Shown: piece after piece, positions 1 to 12,200 of the stretch
Layout: every line of letters begins with the position of its first letter
Position numbering within the stretch: the first letter of the stretch is position 1
Source of the DNA: Stromatinia cepivora
Lineage: Eukaryota > Ascomycota > Leotiomycetes > Helotiales > Sclerotiniaceae
DNA: 64,000 nucleotides
Assembly: GCA_014898415.1 (NCBI GenBank)
Contig: RCTD01000001.1
Span: 1,488,001-1,552,000, forward strand
Direction of reading: 5' to 3'
Position numbers and translations under genes: made by a program
Notes under the pieces: model-generated
Databases searched by the model: none
The model's input: only the letters and a program-made list of their open reading frames with translations
Told to the model about the DNA's origin: nothing

Positions 1-1186
1 GAGTGAGAGCTGTATTCGAAAAGATTAACAACCATACATCCATATCTCCTATTGCGCAAAAAATGGGAGTATTATATTCTTATTCTTCGTCAACACATCG
101 AGATATGATATATTTAATGTGTAAGTAAAGTAATCTTACTGTATCCCTAAACATTAGATTATCTAAAGTAATAACAATATCCCCCCATCCCCCCAAAACC
201 CCCCCGAAAGAAGACACTATAATTCATCCATCCACATATACACATATACACATATACACATATACACATATACACATATACACATATACACATATACACA
301 TATACACATATACACATATACACATATACACATATACACATATACACATATACACATATACACATATACACACACATTTCCACATTTCGAATCAAAACAC
401 AACCCTCTCATCCAATCCAACCCCCCACCACACAAAAGCAAAACCACAACCAAAATACTAAATAAGATCTTATAACTTATAAGAAGATAAAACTCCACAC
501 AAACCCACCGCCAATAAACCCCCTTCAGATAAACAAACAAACAAACAATATTGCACGAATCAATTCATGATGGTTACTAACCATGGATATATTGGAGACA
601 CATGTTTGAGAGAGAAAAGAATGAGCAAACACTACCTAGGTAACGATGTCTTTAGTTTTTAGTTTAGGACCTTGAGTTGGAGGGGATTGGATTTGTATGC
701 TATTCTGGTAACTGTGTTCTTCGAAAGCTGAATAGGGTGTTATAGGGGGAACAACTACCCGTAATTTATTGTAGTAAAAGAGCATATAGATTAAAGACCA
801 CTAACTAAGATTATTTATAATAATGTGTAAGGCTAATGGCTTAGTGTAAATGATCATGTGATCATTATAACATAGGGGGGAGGAGCTGTAGGATCTCGAC
901 ACATGTAATTCTTTCATCTCTGGCTCAGTTTATGTTGGCTTCTGAGCGTTCTTCGTTGAAGCTGTCGCCTTGATATCTTTTCGAAACTGACGGGGATTGA
1001 GAAGGTTTTGAGGTAATTCCATGAATTGGAGCGCTCTCGAATAGTGAGAGTGTTGCAAATTTTGATAATTGCAAGATGCTTTAAGCCTAAAACCCCACAA
1101 TGTAATTCAAGCAAAGGATTTCTCCTGCTCCATCTCCCTCACACTGTGGCTACCATCTCCTTCTAACCTTCTACTTTCCACCACTT
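1..1186. other. Intergenic, no gene seen apart from the microsatellite
   Basis: Apart from the CACATATA array the stretch is AT-rich with poly-C and poly-A runs. Short open frames have no family resemblance and lack coding character. The last part is the 3' flank of the minus-strand TRAX gene. Confidence 0.6.
233..374. repeat. 8-bp microsatellite (CACATATA)n
   Basis: Roughly 17 head-to-tail copies of CACATATA run almost without interruption. Because 8 is not a multiple of 3, all frames read through it as Met-Cys-Ile-Tyr-Val repeats, so the open frames covering it are artefacts of the repeat and not genes. Flanks are poly-C (about 181-205) and A/C-rich. Confidence 0.97.
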
Positions 1187-2193
1187 TTAATAACTCTCCA
1201 CCGCGCCCTTCCCCTCATCCGGCATATCCATAACCCAACCCTTAGGCCTCTCTCTCCCTCTAACAATCATTCCATAAACCGCCGTTTCGACCTTCTCCAC
1301 ACAAGTCCTCATAACCTCCATCTTCTTCTCCACATCCCTTCCCAATCCCACATTTCCACACCTCGTCGTATCCAACTCTTCAAATCTCATCCTAATATCC
1401 CTCAAATCCGCCAAAATTGTTCTCTCCTCTCTACCCGGCAATGCACCATCCGTCGCCATTCTCGTAATAGCAAATCTCATCATTTCGCCCACCAAATCGA
1501 AAATTCCAAGAACATAGTCATCGCCCGTGAGATTTACAGCTTCAGGCAAGGAAGATTGAGCAGTGGAGAGCGGGATTAAAGATTGTTCGGTGAGGTAGTG
1601 GGAAAAAGATACAGCTTCCATGTATTCTTGGATACCCCCCGAGATTTGTCTTTGATAGCGCCAAGAATTTATACCCGTGAGATCAGATGATATACTGGTG
1701 AAGAGATCATGGATTGCAGCGAGTCTCTCTGAAGTTTCTTTAGCTATCTTTTGCGGAAGAGGTTGATGAAGTTTTTGGACTCTGGATATGTATATCAGCA
1801 TGATTATTTCATATAGTAAAGAGCCTTTTGAAGAGGAGATTCAAAAAATCATCCCAAACAAATCCATCCGTACCTCTGCAACGCAAAAATTCTGCAAAAC
1901 AATTAGCCCAATTTCCACATAACAACCTCACACCCCCAGAAAGAAAACCCCTACATCTTCTTACTTCCCGCCGTAATATCTCTTCCCGCTTTAATAATCC
2001 TCTCTCTACGATCATGATGTTCATCCAATTCGGCTCTGAAACCCTCAAACATCGGCATGAAAGGACTTATAGAGGCACCTGACTTCTCCTCTGACCCCTC
2101 AAACTTCCTCTCGGATTTCTCCTTGGAAGTACCATCGTGTTGACGTTTAATACCTGGCATGTTTTCTGCTTGATATTGGCCTGATTCTTGCAT
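1187..2193 (-). CDS. Translin-associated protein X (TRAX/translin family)
   Basis: Two exons are inferred: 2193..1965 and 1824..1187, joined across a 140-bp intron (GTAAGA donor, CTCCTCTTCAAAAG acceptor), giving 288 aa, close to human TRAX (290 aa). The first exon carries the helix pattern FRAELDEHHDRRERIIKAGR. The second has GIQEYMEAVSF, DYVLGIFDLVGEMMR and a C-terminal VEKVETAVYGMIVRGRERPK, the TRAX hallmarks. The acidic residues that form the C3PO endoRNase site in human TRAX (E126, E129, D193) have counterparts at about E143, E146 and D186, so catalytic function looks retained. In the family TRAX pairs with translin to form C3PO, which cleaves passenger-strand RNA and tRNA leaders. No translin gene lies in this window. 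It is transcribed divergently from GPI14. The start at 2193 is the first Met of the frame; the residues around the splice junction fit the family less well than the rest. Confidence 0.85.
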
Positions 2194-2499
2194 GGTGAGA
2201 AGAGACCCTGCACTGCTGCAGATTTGTGAGGCGCGTTGTGGATAGTGGAGATGGATGGTGAGGTAAGCAGACCGGGTATTAATGAGAGAGTGTGCGTATA
2301 GCTTGTGATATGGGGTGGGGCTATCATATAAACACGTGCAGACTTCAACATCGAAATGGAGTTCGAGATTCTATTTCAGTCACAAGAAAGTGACAAAAAT
2401 CGAGAAAATTTGATCATTATCATGATTTCAATCATAAAATAAGTTCCACCAAATTACTCAAAAAAGACAAGACTCCACGGGTCATCCCCCAACAAAACC
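2194..2499. promoter_or_regulatory. Divergent TRAX/GPI14 promoter region
   Basis: A 306-bp spacer separates the two start codons, which face away from each other, so both promoters must lie here. It is AT-rich next to GPI14. I cannot assign individual elements. Confidence 0.5.
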
Positions 2500-3858
2500 A
2501 TGGCCCTCTCAACAAGCACCCTCTTCACCCTCGCCATCATCCTCCGCATAACCCTCTTCATCTACGGTCTCTATCAAGATCTCCATTCCCCCCTAAAATA
2601 CACCGACATAGACTACCACGTCTTCACCTCCGCCTCCCTATACACCTCTCAATCCCACTCCCCATACACACGAGAAACCTACCGCTACACCCCTCTTCTC
2701 GCCTGGCTCTTACTGCCCACCACATTTCCCCCCCAGTCTATATTTTTCCACTTTGGAAAAATCCTATTTGCATCCTGTGATATAGTGGCTGGATATTTAC
2801 TTCATGTGATACTCATGGGACGAGGAATGGATGCCGGACGAGCGGGCAAATATACCGCGATTTGGTTATTGAATCCGATGGTTGCGACGATCAGTACGCG
2901 GGGGAGTAGTGAGGGGATCTTGGGAGTGTTGGTTGTGGGGTTATTGTGGGCGGTGTTGAAGAGACGGATTGGGTTGGCAGGGTGTTTGTTGGGGTTGGGG
3001 GTGCATTTGAAGATTTATCCGGTGGTTTATGGGGTTAGTATCGTTTGGTTTTTGGATCGAGAGAGTTTTGGGGGTTTTAAGGGCACGAAAGTTTCTGGGA
3101 AAGGGAAGAAGGGGGGAAAGGAGGGAAGTGAGAGGAGGAGTGAGGATATTTGGGGAAAGATCACGGGATTTATGAATTGGGAGAGGATTGTATTGGTGAC
3201 GACTAGTTTGATGACGTTCATGAGCCTCAATGCTCTGATGTATTACATGTAAGAACCGACTTTCCTATCCACCCCACCCAAATCTAACAAAACCCCCAGC
3301 TACGGATACCCCTTCCTCCAACACACGTACCTGCACCACGTAACGCGAATCGACCACCGACACAATTTTTCCCCCTACAACACACTCCTCTATCTCCGAT
3401 CCGCCATTCCCTCCCCCACCCCCCTGGCCCTAGAATCCCTAACCTTCATCCCACAACTCTTCCTCTCGCTATTCCTCCTCCCCTTAACACTCTCCAAACA
3501 CGATCTCCCCAGCACCATGCTAGCGCAAACCCTCGTCTTCGTAACCTTCAACAAAGTAGTCACATCCCAATATTTCCTCTGGTACACCTGTTTATTACCT
3601 CTCTATCTCTCCACACCCTCTTGCACACTCATAACTTCTCCACGCGTTGGGTTTTTGGCTGCGGTGTTGTGGGTCGCTACTCAAGCATTGTGGTTACAGC
3701 AGGCGTTTGAGCTTGAGTTTTTGGGTGTTAGTACTTTTGTGCCTGGATTGTGGGTGGCGAGTTTATTTTTTTTTGCGACGAATGTTTGGATTTTGGGGAT
3801 TGTTGTGGGGGATGTTGGACGGGGAGGGGCTGCTGTTCAGTGGAAAAGGAATGCTTGA
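2500..3858 (+). CDS. GPI14: GPI mannosyltransferase 1 (PIG-M/Gpi14)
   Basis: Exons 2500..3248 and 3300..3858 (51-bp intron, GTAAGA...CCCCAG) encode 435 aa. PIG-M/Gpi14 adds the first alpha-1,4-mannose from dolichol-P-mannose to GlcN-PI on the lumenal side of the ER during GPI-anchor synthesis. The protein is polytopic. It begins with a hydrophobic segment and then shows the lumenal catalytic DXD as DID at residues 36-38 (TDIDYHVFTSA), followed by YRYTPLLAWLL. NPMVATISTRGSSEG and LGVHLKIYPVVY are typical of the PIG-M family. The junction reads YYIYGYPFLQHTYLHH and the C-terminal part has KVVTSQYFLWYTCLLPL, both family signatures. A basic Lys/Gly/Ser-rich loop near residues 192-222 is a local expansion. 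The start codon sits in a strong context (ACCATGG). Confidence 0.93.
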
Positions 3859-4433
3859 GATGTGAGGATTGGATTTGAAGGTGTAGGTTGGAAGCGCGAG
3901 AATGAGAGGGAGGGCATCGAGCGGGTCAGGTACGTGTAAATATCTGCTCAAGATACAGACGTATACTCGTAGTATGTAAATTCCATTGTGCAAGAATAGA
4001 TATATCCTCCACGCCCAACGTAAATTCACACAATCATCTCTAAGTTCACAGAGCAAACGATCCTCATCATAATATATACGATCCGCATAAAATTCTCTAC
4101 GAATTTAGATACAAACATCCTGTCTTGCTTTCTGTAATTTGCAAACCTCAAAATAAAAGGATTGATTGCGAAAAAATACTCCTCCTTTAATTCCGCAACT
4201 AGATTAGAGAACGCCTGCTAATGCCAGATAAAAGCTTTCCCAGCTCCAGTTCCATTCCCAGCCCATGCCAAAGCCATATCCTCAATCAAGTGTTCTGTTC
4301 AATCACTACTTTACAATAGCCCTGCCTTTTACTCCCAAGGAAACCCATGCTAACAGCGAGACGAAATATTCTCTTTCAGCTAAAGCCCGCCCCCATATGT
4401 GCAATACGAATTTATGCCATGATGAGATATCAT
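3859..4433. other. Convergent 3' spacer, nothing recognised
   Basis: Spacer between GPI14 (+) and the F-box gene (-), which converge here; it should hold both 3' UTRs. No other signal seen. Confidence 0.5.
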
Positions 4434-6212
4434 TCATGTAATTGTGATACCACCTGAAAGGGCAAGATAATTTGAAACTTTTATAGAGAGTGGTCGAAAC
4501 TTTGAGAATGTAGCAGGCGTGGTGAATTGTCCATCCTTATTAACTTCCAATTCACCCAAGGTTTCTGCTTTTTCTACGAAAGATGCAGTTGGTCTACTAC
4601 TTGCCAATGCATCAACGATCACGGAACTCCAAATTCCTGTGCATCGGTTGTTTTTGAGTTCGAAATATGGGTTGAGTGGCGGGACTTGAGATTCTGCAAC
4701 ACTGTTAGTATTACCAAGACGACAACAAATTCGCTCAAGCTCACCAAGATCTATGAATCTAATCCTCAGGTACTCAAGAGCCGCCAGCTTGTTCAATGAT
4801 CGTACACTCGACAATACTAATGCTTCGAAAGCCGATATGAATGACATATCACTTATACCAGATCCGTCATTCCATTGCTGAGTAGGGCGACAGCAATTTT
4901 TAACAATAAGTTCTATGCTCTTCAATCTCGAGGTACGTTGATTAGAAAGTTTAGCCGCTGTGTCGAAAAATCCACGACAAACTCTCCCGGTATATGCCAA
5001 GTGCTCAAGAGTCGGAATTGACTTGGCCAGTTCATCACAGAAATGAGTCTTCAGAATAACTTTCCTGAAGAAAGCAGGCGATACAGCTTCTCTGCGATAG
5101 TCGTTCTCAAGACATAGGTTGAGATGTGTAATATTCTGTGGTATCCGAGCGGCAATCTGCGCGATACAAAGATATGACTTCGATTTCGGTTTGGCATAGG
5201 ATCCATGCCATTCATTGAGGTTCGGTAATGCTGCAGCAATATTCTGGAAGTCCTCATTCGTGCGTATAATATTCCATTGTCCCTTGCAGACCAGAGTTCG
5301 AACGGTATCAATCGTAGGTAATTTTGTTTCGTCTGGGCGGAATTGCTGAACTTGAGGGGGTTTCTTTCTTTCTCCGCCTTCTAGAGTCAAGATACAGGCT
5401 TCCGGGAAGATATTTCGAACGAACTGGAAGATTTCTGATAGGGTGCAGTTGTTGTCGGGGGTTTGATATGTGACAGGATTCGGAGGTTCTGCGCCGAGAT
5501 GTGCAAGTGAGCGAATTAGGGTAGAACGATCTGGATGTGTTGGAGGTATCCGCATAATTCGATCGAAAGGTAACTTCTTCTGTTGAAACACCGGAAACCA
5601 TATTTCGATATGCTTCACGTACGCACACAAATGTGGATGAGCATAAAACCACTCCAACGACTGCTGAACGGAATCCGTGGTTCCTTTGATTTTGAGATGT
5701 CTGTATAATCGTTCTTGGATAAGACTTCTCCATTGAGCAGACACAAGAGCCAACTCGGAAACTTCACGCCGCCTCGAATGTCTTAAAGCGGTACCCCAAC
5801 CTCGAAGCACCTTAGACCTCCCTGGTATAACTCTCGCAGAGGCTGCAGCCCTGAAACCGAACAAGTGATCGAGAATGCATTCGTGTATTTCAACTGGAAG
5901 GTCGCACAAGGGTGAACCTGAATCTGGGGCTTGTTGTTGAATCGGCGAAGGCTCTACCCATTCCAGAATATCCGGTTCGATTTGTCGCTCTACAATCTCT
6001 CCATCTAAAGACTCCTGTCGCGGGAATGGTGTCGATGCGGGCCTTTCAATATTCAAAATATCGTCGACTTTGGTGTGCTCTATATCGAGTGCTCGCGTGA
6101 CTGTTGGTGTGGACGGACCGGGAGTAGCTGGGGTTGAAGCGGTTGTCATGATAGGAAATAAATGTTGGCTGGGCTCATTCTCTCGCGGTGGATGATTTGA
6201 ATGCATACTCAT
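4434..6212 (-). CDS. F-box domain protein
   Basis: One uninterrupted 592-codon frame. After a low-complexity Ser/Thr/Pro-rich N-terminus (residues 1-100), an F-box-like segment starts near residue 102 (PLCDLPVEIHECILDHLFGF), followed by LALVSAQWRSLIQERLYRHL, the standard fungal pattern of F-box and second helix. The remaining 430 residues are irregular hydrophobic strands and helices, probably a divergent leucine-rich or WD-less substrate domain as in many fungal F-box proteins. The expected role is substrate adaptor of an SCF ubiquitin ligase through Skp1, but the target cannot be predicted. A second in-frame Met (MTTASTPATP, residue 22) is an alternative start. Confidence 0.8.
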   Translation of the reverse strand: MSMHSNHPPRENEPSQHLFPIMTTASTPATPGPSTPTVTRALDIEHTKVDDILNIERPASTPFPRQESLDGEIVERQIEPDILEWVEPSPIQQQAPDSGSPLCDLPVEIHECILDHLFGFRAAASARVIPGRSKVLRGWGTALRHSRRREVSELALVSAQWRSLIQERLYRHLKIKGTTDSVQQSLEWFYAHPHLCAYVKHIEIWFPVFQQKKLPFDRIMRIPPTHPDRSTLIRSLAHLGAEPPNPVTYQTPDNNCTLSEIFQFVRNIFPEACILTLEGGERKKPPQVQQFRPDETKLPTIDTVRTLVCKGQWNIIRTNEDFQNIAAALPNLNEWHGSYAKPKSKSYLCIAQIAARIPQNITHLNLCLENDYRREAVSPAFFRKVILKTHFCDELAKSIPTLEHLAYTGRVCRGFFDTAAKLSNQRTSRLKSIELIVKNCCRPTQQWNDGSGISDMSFISAFEALVLSSVRSLNKLAALEYLRIRFIDLGELERICCRLGNTNSVAESQVPPLNPYFELKNNRCTGIWSSVIVDALASSRPTASFVEKAETLGELEVNKDGQFTTPATFSKFRPLSIKVSNYLALSGGITIT

Positions 6213-7478
6213 GTAACTTTTGCTACCGCTTCTGCTTCTGCTCTTCTACGCGCGATATCCGTGATCAATCATGAATGTAGTAAAGGTGAAGTCGAAATGG
6301 TGGGTGAATATGAGTGAGATAAGGATGTTATTATTCTGTAAGTAACAAGAGTATGATATTATTGAAGATGACCAAGGCCAGAGGAACTAGTGTGGTGGGA
6401 TATTAACAGCTGTAAAAGTCGTGAGAATACTTCAATATGTGGTGGTACGGTATCTTATATGACGACTGGAACGGCAGCTGTATGAATGGGCAGTGTTGTT
6501 TCTTGTACTCGTTGTTGGAGGTTTTGCGCTGGCTGCGTACGACAAATCCTTCGGGGGTGGTGAAGAGGTTGGGTTGCCTCACAATTTATAGGTATGTCTT
6601 TGGAAGAGGTGACAGAGAGAAGGGAAGAAAAGTAAAAAGAAAAAAAGAAAAAGAGGGAAGAAGAAGAAGGAGAAGAAGAAGGAGAAGAAGAAGAAGTAGA
6701 TTGAAATTTAATTTGAACTATGTCAGTTGTGAATTGTTGGAAATGGTGAACGAAAAGAAGATTAATACCCTAAGTATTAAAAGTCCAGCCGAACATTACG
6801 ATCTTCCACCTATAATTTTTAGTATCAACTGAACATCGGGTTACTTATTTAATTATCACTTGAATTACCCATCAGCTTATAACCTCAGTAATCCATATCA
6901 ATAGATCGTGTTTTATTATTAATTTTTTTTTATAGTTTTATTGATTTTCTATATCTCCTTGTCTCCCACCTCCTAGCTACCAGTTACTTAGATAGATACC
7001 TACTTCTAGTAGGTACTTGTACTTTGTCCTTTCATTCTGGACGCTCAGACTCAAGTTACCCTTACACTTAATTTCACTATCTCAGGTATTCGGTATTCTC
7101 ACAACTATGAAAAAAGCCCATAAATAGTAATCAACATCCGCAGTTTGATATGTAAGGTTATCAAATTGATTATCATGGCCCATGCAATATATGAAACAAA
7201 ACACAAACATTTCCATACCTGATTACCGGATCTCGCTGCTGAATCTGCTTGCTGAATTTGCTGCTGCAACATGAAACGGGTGATGCCTTTAGTAGGTATC
7301 ATTAGGTATTATTGTATGTGCGGGTTTGTTTTATTTCAAACTTAAATTTGGTATAGATTCGAAATATACTCCCAAGCTCTTTGAATACCGGGAATATGGA
7401 ATATCTATATCTATTTTACATTATATGTTTATATCTTACTTCTTTCTTTTGTATGCAAGTTTCCCCAAAATAATCGCC
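6213..7478. other. Intergenic, AT-rich
   Basis: This contains the upstream region of the F-box gene, a purine-rich tract and T-rich stretches. A 131-codon plus-strand frame at 6437..6832 is largely the translation of the AG-rich tract and I do not regard it as a gene. Nothing else supported. Confidence 0.5.
6612..6698. repeat. Purine-rich (GAA/AGA)n tract
   Basis: Nearly pure A/G run on the plus strand, ending in imperfect AAGAAGAAGG units. It lies about 400 bp upstream of the F-box gene start, in its 5' flank. Confidence 0.9.
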
Positions 7479-8773
7479 TCAATCAATATCATCATCGTCA
7501 TCATCAATTGTAGCTTTCTCTACCTTCTCTTCCTTCTTCACAGTTTCCTCTTCTTCCCCATTCTTCTCCCTCATATGTTTCTCAGCAACCTCTTTAGGCA
7601 GTTGATCAAAAGGTTTCCCCCCTTCGACACCATCCTTCAGCTTTCCATTCTCATCCACATCTTCTTTCAGATAAAGCGTAAAAAGAACCACGAATAAGAC
7701 TCCTCCAGTCTTGCGATTTTTTAGCACGTATCTGAGCGTATGTGAGCGCTTTTGCTCTTTCCTAAAGTTAAAACAAAACAAGGTTGGTATAAAAGATCAA
7801 GGACGGCAAAAACATACGATCAAGAGAAATACTTGATGAGCAGAGAGGGGGAGTGAAAAATTTAACGAACCGTAGACCTTGTCCGTCCCAATATTTCATT
7901 ATTGGCATTGTAAAGCCGGGTAATTTAAGAGCAAAATCTATGGATGAAGATGCAATGTCAGTGTCAAGTTCTGTATATAGGGAAACAATGGATAATTCAA
8001 TCCCAAACTTACTATTAAAATCCAAATATGCATTAAAAAAATCACACCCATAAGTTCTTCCCTCCTCCCAATCCCAATCCCTCCTATTCGCCTCCGTCAA
8101 GAAGTATTTCTTCCTCGCCGCTTCCCCATCGGGGATTCCACATTCCCTCCTATGTTCCTCACCTTCCTCATCCCCTCCCTCCTCAAACACCAATCCGGCA
8201 TCCTCAGCCCCTTCTCCATCCCCCTCTCCTCCTTCACCAACATATAGCACATTAAACGAACTTGCCGCCGGTCCGTATAAATACGGTTCATCCGCATACA
8301 CATCCCCATCCAACCCAGGATCCACCATCCACTTCACGATTCTAAAGGCCGTATTGAACCCGGGGGGCAGACGATCCCTAATAGGATGATCGAAATCATT
8401 TCCGAAAACCAAATCATCCGCATTGATATCCTTTTTCGGTTTGAATCGAAATCCAATACTATATTGATCTTTATTCTTATCGTGCGGTGGCAGATCGAAG
8501 TATGGAGAATTAGTGGGAGACGATTTGGGGAGTCCGCGATAATCCTGTACGAGGCACGGATAGTTAGATTTGGATATATTCTACGTGATGGTCTTGAGGT
8601 GCAAAACAGATTAGCAAAAAGGAATCGCATACTTGAATCCTAACATTCAAATCCACCTCACAAAGTTCATTGTCAATCCTCACACATTTTGCTTGATTGA
8701 CCGGTACAATCTGATGTTGACTGACATCATATCCAGAGCCGGCCGTAACCTGCAGAATATAATTTTCTGCCAT
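7479..8773 (-). CDS. DUF1769 / UPF0590 family protein
   Basis: Four exons are proposed: 8773..8633, 8544..8013, 7937..7871 and 7761..7479, giving about 340 aa. The first two introns are clear (GTATGC...TACAG, GTAAGT...ATAG). The last is uncertain because its donor is weak (GTTCGT); a GTATGT at about 7817 is an alternative that would add residues. The protein starts MAENYILQVTAGSGYD and carries the conserved block DDLVFGNDFDHPIRDRLPPG, then DPGLDGD, YLYGPAASSFNVL, a CDFFNAYLDFN segment and the KYWDGQGL / SHTLRYVLKNRKTG blocks that I recall from the fungal DUF1769 family (S. pombe UPF0590). Function is unknown. An acidic Gly/Glu-rich insert sits in the middle, and the C-terminus ends in a run of Asp. 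The neighbouring minus-strand genes are independent. Confidence 0.8.
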
Positions 8774-9247
8774 CCTTCCCTCGAGCGCAAGTTCTTCGTA
8801 CGTTGTGTTAAGGGGAGAGAAATTTTCGTCTTGACCAAACTGGGATGAGATCTTGCAAATATGAGACTATCGTCTTGATATGCAAGTCTAGAATCTTAAA
8901 TCGTATTAGGTCATAATCATTGTATTTTGAGCAAAATATTTTGCTGGTATTGAGTGGGTGTTGAAAAGCGGTGACGTAGTGGGGGGGAGGGATTTCCCTG
9001 CTGCATCACAGTGCATTTAACATGTGCATGTGAATTTTGAACATTTCACGCCAAAAACTAAATAGTATGCAAGAAATTGAAGTGAGTATCCATTCTAAGC
9101 AAAATACTTGCCCCCCCAATGTACCATTATACTTGATATGGCGAATGATCTAAAGAATCTTCGAAATATAATATATAACGCCAAATATTCGAGCAATCAT
9201 TAAATATTGTCATAAATCTTCATAAAGCGTTGTAGCTATTTTGCATA
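8774..9247. other. Intergenic spacer
   Basis: 5' flank of the DUF1769 gene and 3' flank of the Kelch gene. No additional feature seen. Confidence 0.5.
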
Positions 9248-12200
9248 TTAACCATTTGCGATCCCCAATCCTACTTTTTGCGACGATGCTGCGCTCACAC
9301 TTGCACTCGTACCTCTCTCTCGAAGTCTTCTGCCTTCCATCAAACCTCGGAGACCTCTCTTCTGTAGTCCAATAACAGCACTAATATCGCCTCTCCAAAT
9401 CTCCCCTACGCTATTAACTTTACCAGATTCCGATGCGCTCACGCTTCCACTCAAGTCACTGCCACTAATATCACTCGCAGCACTGCTTGTCGCACTCATG
9501 CTTTCTTCGTCGTCTTGTCTTCTTCCTCCTTGGCCAGTTCCAAGATCACCCACACTGGTATTGATTCGTAAAGATCTTTGGCCGTGAGGGCTTATTTCGT
9601 TATCAAGTCCAAGCTGCATTAGGGTCTCCGCTCCATTTGACAGCCTGTTAAGACTCCAGGGATCTGCAATATCGGAGGGTGTTGAAGTAGAACGACCGCC
9701 TCCAGCAGCCATGGCGCTAGCATTGAAGACGGCTGCAGCATTCCTACTATCTAACACACCATGCAACTTCTCCACGACAGCTTCTAGTAAACCATCAATT
9801 TTGTAGGGTCGTGCTAGTTGTAATAGACTACAGAGTATCTGCGGGGTGCAGAGTGTAGAATTATTTGGAGGAAGAGATGATGTATATAGAAAATGAAGTA
9901 GAGCTTGAAGGGTGAGCTGTGTATGGGGAAGGTAAAGTGTCCGCGGCCTAGAATTAGGTGATAATGTCCCCGAGTCAGGAGGGAGAGCCAAAGAGGCGGG
10001 GTCCGATGTGGAGGAGCTATTTAATGTAGATGAAGTGGAAAGACTTGAGGACTGAGCACCGAGACTAGGTGTAATAGTAATACTGCTATTCCTGCTTTGA
10101 TTATGTCGGAAGACGTTCTCTTGACGCAGCGTAGCGGCATCATTACCGTCTTGTGTTGCCGTACCCTCACGTAATAATTGAACAAAATATGGTCCCCATC
10201 TTCTTGCGATAATGCGAGAGTTTACCGGTATACGCTCACCGCCGACGCAAAGGATATCCATATCGGCTAGCTCTCTAAGAGCTAAAGCACTTTGGCCTAA
10301 TTCCTCTGCCGCTTTCGAAAGCGTGCGCCCACCTGCATTCCATCCTGCTTTGCTACTAATATTTAATGACGGGGTTGTGAAAGGCGAACTAGCCGAGACA
10401 AACCCTGACATTGGTGTTGCCTTTCGAGGGTTGTCATATAGACCAAATGCCTCAAGCTCGACCATACAAACGTTAGCAAAATTTATGCGCCTGTGATTAT
10501 AATCTTCCACAAGACTACGCTTTCGGTTACCAAGTATCACAAATGTATTTCTTCGATTCCATAAAACTCCACGATTCCAGCTTCCTTGACTGAAAACACT
10601 GCCACCAGCGTCGATGCGACTCCATGTGAGAGTTCGCAAGTCAAGAGCCCATAATGCATACTCCTGTTTTGAAGAAGTGAGATACGTCCCACTGACCACG
10701 AAATTGGTATCGATAACGCCGCCGTTTGGGAACCGAAGACCAGGAGGTGAGAATGACCCATGCATAGGCTTTTCTGCTAGAGTTCCATCGGAAGCTCTAA
10801 CTTGTAGCTCTAGCTTGACATCCAAAAAGTTGTAATTAGAATATATCAGCATTGACGACCCAGGTTCTCTTGAATCCTGAGTCGAACCACCATGATCTGG
10901 TTTATTGGATGTTGCCTTGCCTAATTTTGCAGAGACGTGACCCGGAAGAGGCGCCACAACACTACGATACGCCCCACAGCTCTTACCAAGCTGTTGAGTG
11001 CTGATCCATTTAAGACTCCGCAGGTTAAAGACGCTAATTTGCTCAATATAGTGGTTTGCACTGTCTTGACCACCCACAACAACCATTTCAGCACCGCCAG
11101 TACCATCTATATTAACTCCAATGATGCCTTGATTGGGACTTGGCCCTTGAGGGTTATGATGTAAGGCGGAAGAAGGCGCATTTACGGACGCAAATGCTGC
11201 CGATGAAGGAAGGATAGTAGCGCAGTGAGCATACCTTCCCTGTGGTGTATCATTTGTGGGTATGAAAGTCCATGTTCTTGATGGCGCATCATATATATAA
11301 ATGTCGGACATTACGACGACCTCTGGCTGGGAATCTTGGCCACTTTGCGCCGAGGCAGCCATTTGGGCTTGGTTCTGTGGTGGAGCCGGGGACATTCCTC
11401 CATAGCACACCAGCTTGGTATCCCCGAGGGCGCATACACTGTGAAAGTATCTTGGTGGTGGGACATCTCCACTAGTTTCAACTTTCGTCCAATGTCGCTG
11501 TATCAAATCCAGTTCGTACAAGTCGGCTGTCAAGGAAGGACGCGTCCGCGATAGAATCCGACCGCCAAATACGTAAAGTTTATCGCCCAATATTGTAGTT
11601 GTGGCACCAACTAAGGGGTGCGGTTCCTTTCCAGTAGTTCGATGTACGTTACACATGAGCCCCGACAGATGCGTCGATGGCGTTGCTCCAGAAGTGCCAG
11701 CTCCACCAGCTGCCAAAGAGCGAGGTTGTTGTGCTGGTGATGGAGCAGCCGATGGAGGTCCATTGCTCTTTGGTGTCACAACATTTTCCCGATTCTCCTC
11801 TCCCCCTTCACCTCCATCCTGCCTGCTAGACGTAGCGAGACTAGTTTGACTACTGCTCATATCCACTTTGTATGTACCGGAGATCGACTTGTATCCGCTG
11901 GATTGGTTTTGAGGTGCGCTTGTAGAATCCACTATGCTCGTCCGACTACCTGTCGCGGCCCGTTGCGGCATGCCCTCTAGGGCTTTTGGCGTATCAGGGG
12001 GGTCGCCCGAAGTTTCCTCAACGATCGGAGATGTGGGTGCCGATGGTAGGGTTGGAAGAGGCTTTTCGAGATCTGCACCGCTCAAATTCTTTTCATTCTG
12101 CGATAACAAGAAATGGTCGGTACTTGCTGAATGTGGATGGAGGTCCGGAGTAGAGCTTTTGCTCGTTTGAATATTAAAAGGTCGACCACGGCTACCAGAA

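Noticed and set aside
159..540. Two overlapping minus-strand frames of 78 and 107 codons rich in Met-Cys-Ile-Tyr-Val
   Set aside because: They are the translation of the CACATATA microsatellite in different registers.
6437..6832. 131-codon plus-strand frame with Arg/Lys run
   Set aside because: Its centre is the AG-rich tract; no domain, no conserved flanks.
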